Assembly (NCBI GenBank): GCA_031552355.1
Contig: JAVBMO010000195.1
Span: forward strand, 1-9,223
Reading direction: 5' to 3'
Origin: JAVBMO01 sp031552355
Lineage (GTDB): Bacteria > Bacteroidota > Bacteroidia > Bacteroidales > P3
Length of the DNA stretch: 9,223 bases
Shown: piece by piece, positions 6,076-9,223 of the stretch
Layout of the letters: each line of letters begins with the position of its first letter
Numbering within the stretch: the stretch's first letter is position 1
The notes under the pieces: model-generated
Databases searched by the model: none
The model's input: only the letters and a program-made list of their open reading frames with translations
What the model was told of the DNA's origin: nothing
Program-made: the position numbers and the translations under genes

Positions 6076-7506
6076 ATGAAAAAGTTATTGATTCTGTTAT
6101 TTTTAAGCGTTGGCACATTGGCTTTTGCCAAAAATACAGACTATAAAATTACTGTAAAAATAGAAAATTCAAAAGACACATTATTGCTGATGGGCAATTA
6201 TTTTGCAGATAAGCAGTATGTGTTAGATTCGGCTTTTATTAATAAAAAAGGTGTTTTTGTCTTTTCCAGTAAAGAAAAAGAACTTTTGCCCGGAATGTAT
6301 TTCTGTTCCACTTCGTCCGGCCACCATTTTGATTTTGTGATTGGCGAAGGCCCCATAGATTTTTCATTCAAAACCAAAGATGACAATTTTGTAAAATATA
6401 TGGAAGTGTCGAATTCAACGGATAACAAACTTTTTTACGATTTTACCAAAAAGAATTTTTTTACTTACACAGCCATAGATTCGTTGCGTAATTTACAAAA
6501 GGGTTCTAAAGATTCTGTAAAGATTCAGGAACAAATAATGGACATTGCGCAAAAAATGGATACTTTTAAATTGACTTTTATGGACAAGTATCCCAAACAC
6601 TTGTTGACCTATATCTTTAAAGCCACACAACCTATAGATGTACCCGAAGCTCCTGCCGATGTTGACAGTACAAAGAAACGGGAATGGCAATACAGGTACT
6701 ATTGCGACCACTATTTCGACAATGTTGCGTTAGATTATGACGGCATGATTCGTACGCCGGCGTCGGTTTTCTACGATAAATTCAATACCTATTTTGACAA
6801 GGTAATTTACGGACTTCCTGTGGATACGGTGATTAAATATGTGGACAAGGTTATTGAAAAAACAAAGCCCAGCAAAGAAATGTTTAAGTATGCGGTTTGG
6901 TTTTTGTCGAATAAATATCTGCAAAGCTCTATTATGACCTACGATGCTGTGTATGTACATTTAATAAAAAAATATTATGCTTCCGGCGATGCTTTTTGGG
7001 CAACCCCTTCGTCTATTGAAGAAGAAACGAAAAGGGCCAACCGCTGGGAAAAACTATTGATTGGCAAAGTGGCACCCGATGTGGCTACAACCGACACCAA
7101 CGGAAGGTGGATTTCTTTGCATGGCATCAAAGCAAAAAACACTTTGTTGATTTTTTGGTCGCCGGAATGCGGCCATTGTGCGACGATTGTTCCGCAATTT
7201 CACGATTTTTACCTGAAACACAAAGATGAATACGGCTTGGAAGTGTATGCCATCAATGTTGATATAGAGGAAGTTGATAAATGGAAAGAGTTTATCAAAA
7301 AGCACAATTTCCAATGGATAAACACCAATGGAAAAGAGTCGAATATGAATTGGAAAGATGTATACGATGTGTACAAAACACCGGTTATTTATTTGGTAAA
7401 CGAGAAAAAAGAAATTATTGGAAAGCATTTGGATGTGGAGCTTTTGGAAAGGATTTTGAAAGACCAAAAAAATTCAGAATCAATGGATACTCCCACTAAA
7501 AAGTAA
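6076..7506 (+). CDS. Secreted thioredoxin-like protein (TlpA family with DUF4369/DUF5106-like N-terminal part)
   Basis: A 476-aa exported protein probably acting in periplasmic thiol-disulfide exchange. ATG 6076 is chosen over the longer open frame because it begins a clean signal peptide: MKK, a hydrophobic run LLILLFLSVGTLA, and a likely cut after AFA at residue 18. There is no lipobox cysteine. Residues about 20-110 resemble the beta-rich DUF4369-type domain common before TlpA domains in Bacteroidota (ITVKIENSKDTLLLMGNYF). A helical middle region, about 115-320, resembles DUF5106. The thioredoxin domain is at about 328-465, with active site WSPECGHC (Cys365, Cys368) and the cis-proline at TP 435-436. 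The CGHC pair matches that of protein disulfide isomerases and suggests a fairly oxidising centre, but direction and substrate cannot be read from sequence. radA follows 29 bp later on the same strand without a terminator, so the two may share a transcript. Confidence 0.85.
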   Translation: MKKLLILLFLSVGTLAFAKNTDYKITVKIENSKDTLLLMGNYFADKQYVLDSAFINKKGVFVFSSKEKELLPGMYFCSTSSGHHFDFVIGEGPIDFSFKTKDDNFVKYMEVSNSTDNKLFYDFTKKNFFTYTAIDSLRNLQKGSKDSVKIQEQIMDIAQKMDTFKLTFMDKYPKHLLTYIFKATQPIDVPEAPADVDSTKKREWQYRYYCDHYFDNVALDYDGMIRTPASVFYDKFNTYFDKVIYGLPVDTVIKYVDKVIEKTKPSKEMFKYAVWFLSNKYLQSSIMTYDAVYVHLIKKYYASGDAFWATPSSIEEETKRANRWEKLLIGKVAPDVATTDTNGRWISLHGIKAKNTLLIFWSPECGHCATIVPQFHDFYLKHKDEYGLEVYAINVDIEEVDKWKEFIKKHNFQWINTNGKESNMNWKDVYDVYKTPVIYLVNEKKEIIGKHLDVELLERILKDQKNSESMDTPTKK

Positions 7507-7535
7507 CATTGCTATAATTCTCAATTTTCCACTGT

Positions 7536-8900
7536 ATGAAGGTAAAAACACAATATTTTTGTCAGAATTGCGGCGCTCAATCAGCCAAATGGATTGGAAA
7601 ATGTCCGCATTGTGGGGAATGGAATACCTATGTGGAAGAAGTATTGCAAAAAGATACCGACAACAAATGGTCTAAGCAAAATATTGTGCACCAAACGAGT
7701 ACGCCTGTCCGTATTTCCGAAATTAAATATGATGAAACCCTTCGGATGGACTCCTTTAACAAGGAACTGAATCGTGTATTGGGCGGTGGAATTGTTCCCG
7801 GAAGTTTGGTGTTGGTGGGTGGCGAACCCGGAATAGGAAAATCGACTTTGCTTTTGCAAGTAGCTCTTTTGATAAAAAATACGAAAGTTCTTTATATAAG
7901 CGGCGAGGAAAGTGAACAGCAAATAAAAATGCGAGCAGAACGCATTGCACCGGGAAATAATAACTGCTACATTTTGACAGAAACTTCCAGCAATCAGATA
8001 TTTCACGCATTGGAAGATATAAAGCCCGAGTTGGTTATTGTCGATTCCATACAAACCATGCAGACAAGTTCGGTAGAATCTTCGCCGGGAAGTGTTTCGC
8101 AAATCAGGGAATGTACTTCCGAATTTCAGCGATATGCCAAAACCACCGGCGTACCTGTTTTTCTGATTGGACACATTACCAAAGAAGGAAATTTGGCAGG
8201 CCCTAAAGTATTGGAACACATGGTGGATTGTGTTTTGCAGTTCGAAGGCGACAGAAATCATGGCTACCGCATTTTGCGTTCCATGAAAAATCGTTTTGGT
8301 TCCACTTCGGAATTGGGAATTTATGAAATGCAAAGTTCCGGGCTGCGCGAAGTGCTGAATCCTTCGGAAATACTGCTTTCGCAACGCGATGAATTATTGA
8401 GTGGAACAGCCATTGCCGCCACTTTGGAAGGCGCCCGCCCCATTTTGATAGAAACTCAGGCTTTGGTAAGCACCGCTGTATATGGAGTTCCGCAAAGATC
8501 TGCTACCGGTTTGGATTTGCGTCGTTTGTCCATGTTGCTGGCTGTGCTGGAAAAACGTTGTAACTTTAAGCTTGGCGCCAAAGATGTCTTTTTGAATATT
8601 GCCGGCGGAATTCGTGTGGACGACCCCGCCATTGATTTGGCTGTGGTTTCTGCCGTGTTATCTTCAAGTCAGGATTTGGCCATAAATCCTAAAATTTGCC
8701 TTTCGGGCGAAATCGGCCTTTCGGGCGAAATACGCCCCATCAACAAAATAGAACAACGCATTGCTGAAGCCGATAAATTGGGCTTTGAAAAAATTATTAT
8801 TTCCAAATACAATGTCAAATCTTTGGAACGGAAAAACTACCAAATAGAAATTGTTCCGGTTGGAAATATCGAAAACGTTTTTCGGGCATTGTTTGTTTGA
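7536..8900 (+). CDS. radA: DNA repair protein RadA (Sms)
   Basis: RadA is a cytosolic RecA-like ATPase that acts with RecA in recombinational repair, processing branched intermediates and driving strand extension. The 454-aa protein is complete. It has an N-terminal zinc finger with Cys9, Cys12, Cys23 and Cys26 (CQNCGAQSAKWIGKCPHC). The RecA-type ATPase core carries Walker A GGEPGIGKST (95-104) and Walker B ELVIVDS with Asp170. The RadA-specific KNRFG motif is at 251-255. The C-terminal Lon-protease-like domain covers about 290-454. There the Lon serine motif GPSAG is replaced by DDPAID (362-367), so no proteolysis is expected; this is normal for RadA. ATG 7536 puts the zinc finger at its usual place near the N-terminus. 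No promoter box is visible in the 29-bp gap before it, so transcription probably comes from upstream of the thioredoxin-like gene. Confidence 0.98.
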   Translation: MKVKTQYFCQNCGAQSAKWIGKCPHCGEWNTYVEEVLQKDTDNKWSKQNIVHQTSTPVRISEIKYDETLRMDSFNKELNRVLGGGIVPGSLVLVGGEPGIGKSTLLLQVALLIKNTKVLYISGEESEQQIKMRAERIAPGNNNCYILTETSSNQIFHALEDIKPELVIVDSIQTMQTSSVESSPGSVSQIRECTSEFQRYAKTTGVPVFLIGHITKEGNLAGPKVLEHMVDCVLQFEGDRNHGYRILRSMKNRFGSTSELGIYEMQSSGLREVLNPSEILLSQRDELLSGTAIAATLEGARPILIETQALVSTAVYGVPQRSATGLDLRRLSMLLAVLEKRCNFKLGAKDVFLNIAGGIRVDDPAIDLAVVSAVLSSSQDLAINPKICLSGEIGLSGEIRPINKIEQRIAEADKLGFEKIIISKYNVKSLERKNYQIEIVPVGNIENVFRALFV

Positions 8901-8933
8901 TTTGGGTTTCATAAGTATTCGTCAAAATCTCCC

Positions 8934-8958
8934 ATTTTTATTTTAAATCAATAAAAAT
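8934..8958 (+). terminator. Weak AT-only hairpin after radA, possible terminator
   Basis: Arms ATTTTTATT (8934-8942) and AATAAAAAT (8950-8958) pair perfectly over 9 bp with a 7-nt loop, 33 bp beyond the radA stop. The stem has no G or C and no T run follows, so it would be a poor intrinsic terminator. A second AT-rich near-palindrome (GTAAATT, then A, then AATTTAC) lies at 8961-8975. Nothing better is seen in this spacer. Confidence 0.3.
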
Positions 8959-9067
8959 CTGTAAATTAAATTTACAATAAATCCTCAGAAAATCTAATAG
9001 GATTGCTCCGTGAGCGTGTCCTTGTAAACAATAGACTTCTTCGGAAAATAGTTTAGTGTAGTTTTTT

Positions 9068-9075
9068 TATCTTTG
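9068..9075 (+). promoter_or_regulatory. -7 promoter box directly before the transposase start codon
   Basis: TATCTTTG is an exact TAnnTTTG match. The ATG at 9080 begins five bases after the box ends, so a transcript from here would have essentially no leader. No TTTG -33 element was found at 19-21 bp spacing. Confidence 0.4.
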
Positions 9076-9079
9076 CACT

Positions 9080-9223
9080 ATGAAGGATATAGAAAAATTG
9101 AGTTCGACGCAATTTAAACGTTTAACCGGAGTTAATTTGACCAAATGCTGGAAGTATTGAATGAATCCAAGGCCAAAGCAAGAAAATATCCAAGCCGAGG
9201 AACACCACCCAAATTGAGTAATG
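9080..9223 (+). pseudogene. IS transposase N-terminal fragment with a broken frame (runs off the window)
   Basis: Two frames together give a recognisable transposase N-terminus, the helix-turn-helix segment before the catalytic domain in an IS5-like group. The first frame, from ATG 9080, gives KLSSTQFKRLTGVN, then leaves the pattern and stops at TGA 9158-9160. The other frame, joined near 9136, continues FDQMLEVLNESKAKARKYPS, then RGTPPKLSN to the window end. In relatives as I recall them, the GVN is followed by about three residues before the F-D/E-x-M part. Those residues are missing here, so a deletion of about 10 bp (3n+1) explains both the gap and the frame change. A loss of residues makes programmed frameshifting less likely. 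The DDE catalytic region is outside the window. The IS left end is not defined; GAGCGTGTCC at 9012-9021 is one possible terminal sequence. Confidence 0.7.

Noticed and set aside
7581..8384. Long open frame (267 codons) antisense to radA
   Set aside because: It lies wholly opposite a complete, motif-confirmed radA. Its translation is rich in F, H, Q and N without any recognisable domain, as expected for a shadow frame.
8700..8731. 14-bp direct repeat CTTTCGGGCGAAAT at 8700 and 8718
   Set aside because: It encodes LSGEIGLSGEIRP, where GEIGLSGE-R-P is a conserved RadA motif. The repeat is coding similarity rather than a separate element.
1..9223. Search for a defence, secretion or other novel multi-gene system
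   Set aside because: All full-length genes belong to well-known housekeeping or envelope families, and no unexplained gene cluster or repeat array remains.

Overview
The window looks like an ordinary chromosomal segment of a member of the Bacteroidota, most likely Bacteroidales. It is AT-rich, and the starts lack obvious Shine-Dalgarno sequences. Several genes are preceded by the TAnnTTTG -7 element typical of this phylum. The protein set also fits: a LolC/E-type permease, a large Lon, the Bacteroidota-type alternative GlmU protein, a type B L31, a DUF4369/TlpA-like protein and RadA. No tRNA, rRNA or CRISPR array was seen, and I found no convincing new system. This is housekeeping DNA with a damaged insertion-sequence fragment at the right edge.

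Layout from left to right. (1) The tail of a sensor histidine kinase (+). (2) A stand-alone FtsX-superfamily ABC permease with a GTG start (+). (3) A convergent terminator hairpin, then lon (-). (4) Another terminator hairpin and a GlmU-like nucleotidyltransferase/acyltransferase (-). (5) A strong terminator and the gene for ribosomal protein L31 type B (-). (6) A 325-bp divergent promoter region. (7) A secreted thioredoxin-like protein (+) followed after 29 bp by radA (+), probably one transcript. (8) An AT-rich spacer and the N-terminal part of an IS transposase with a broken reading frame, cut by the window end.

The genes do not form one pathway. They cover envelope work (permease, amino-sugar nucleotide synthesis, periplasmic thiol chemistry), protein quality control (Lon), translation (L31) and recombinational repair (RadA). 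Each minus-strand gene (lon, the GlmU-like gene, rpmE2) has its own hairpin plus T-tract, so they look like separately ended transcription units. Points worth a second look are a small perfect hairpin in the rpmE2 leader, the non-canonical N-terminal domain of the GlmU-like protein, and the frame break in the transposase with a -7 box directly on top of its start codon.
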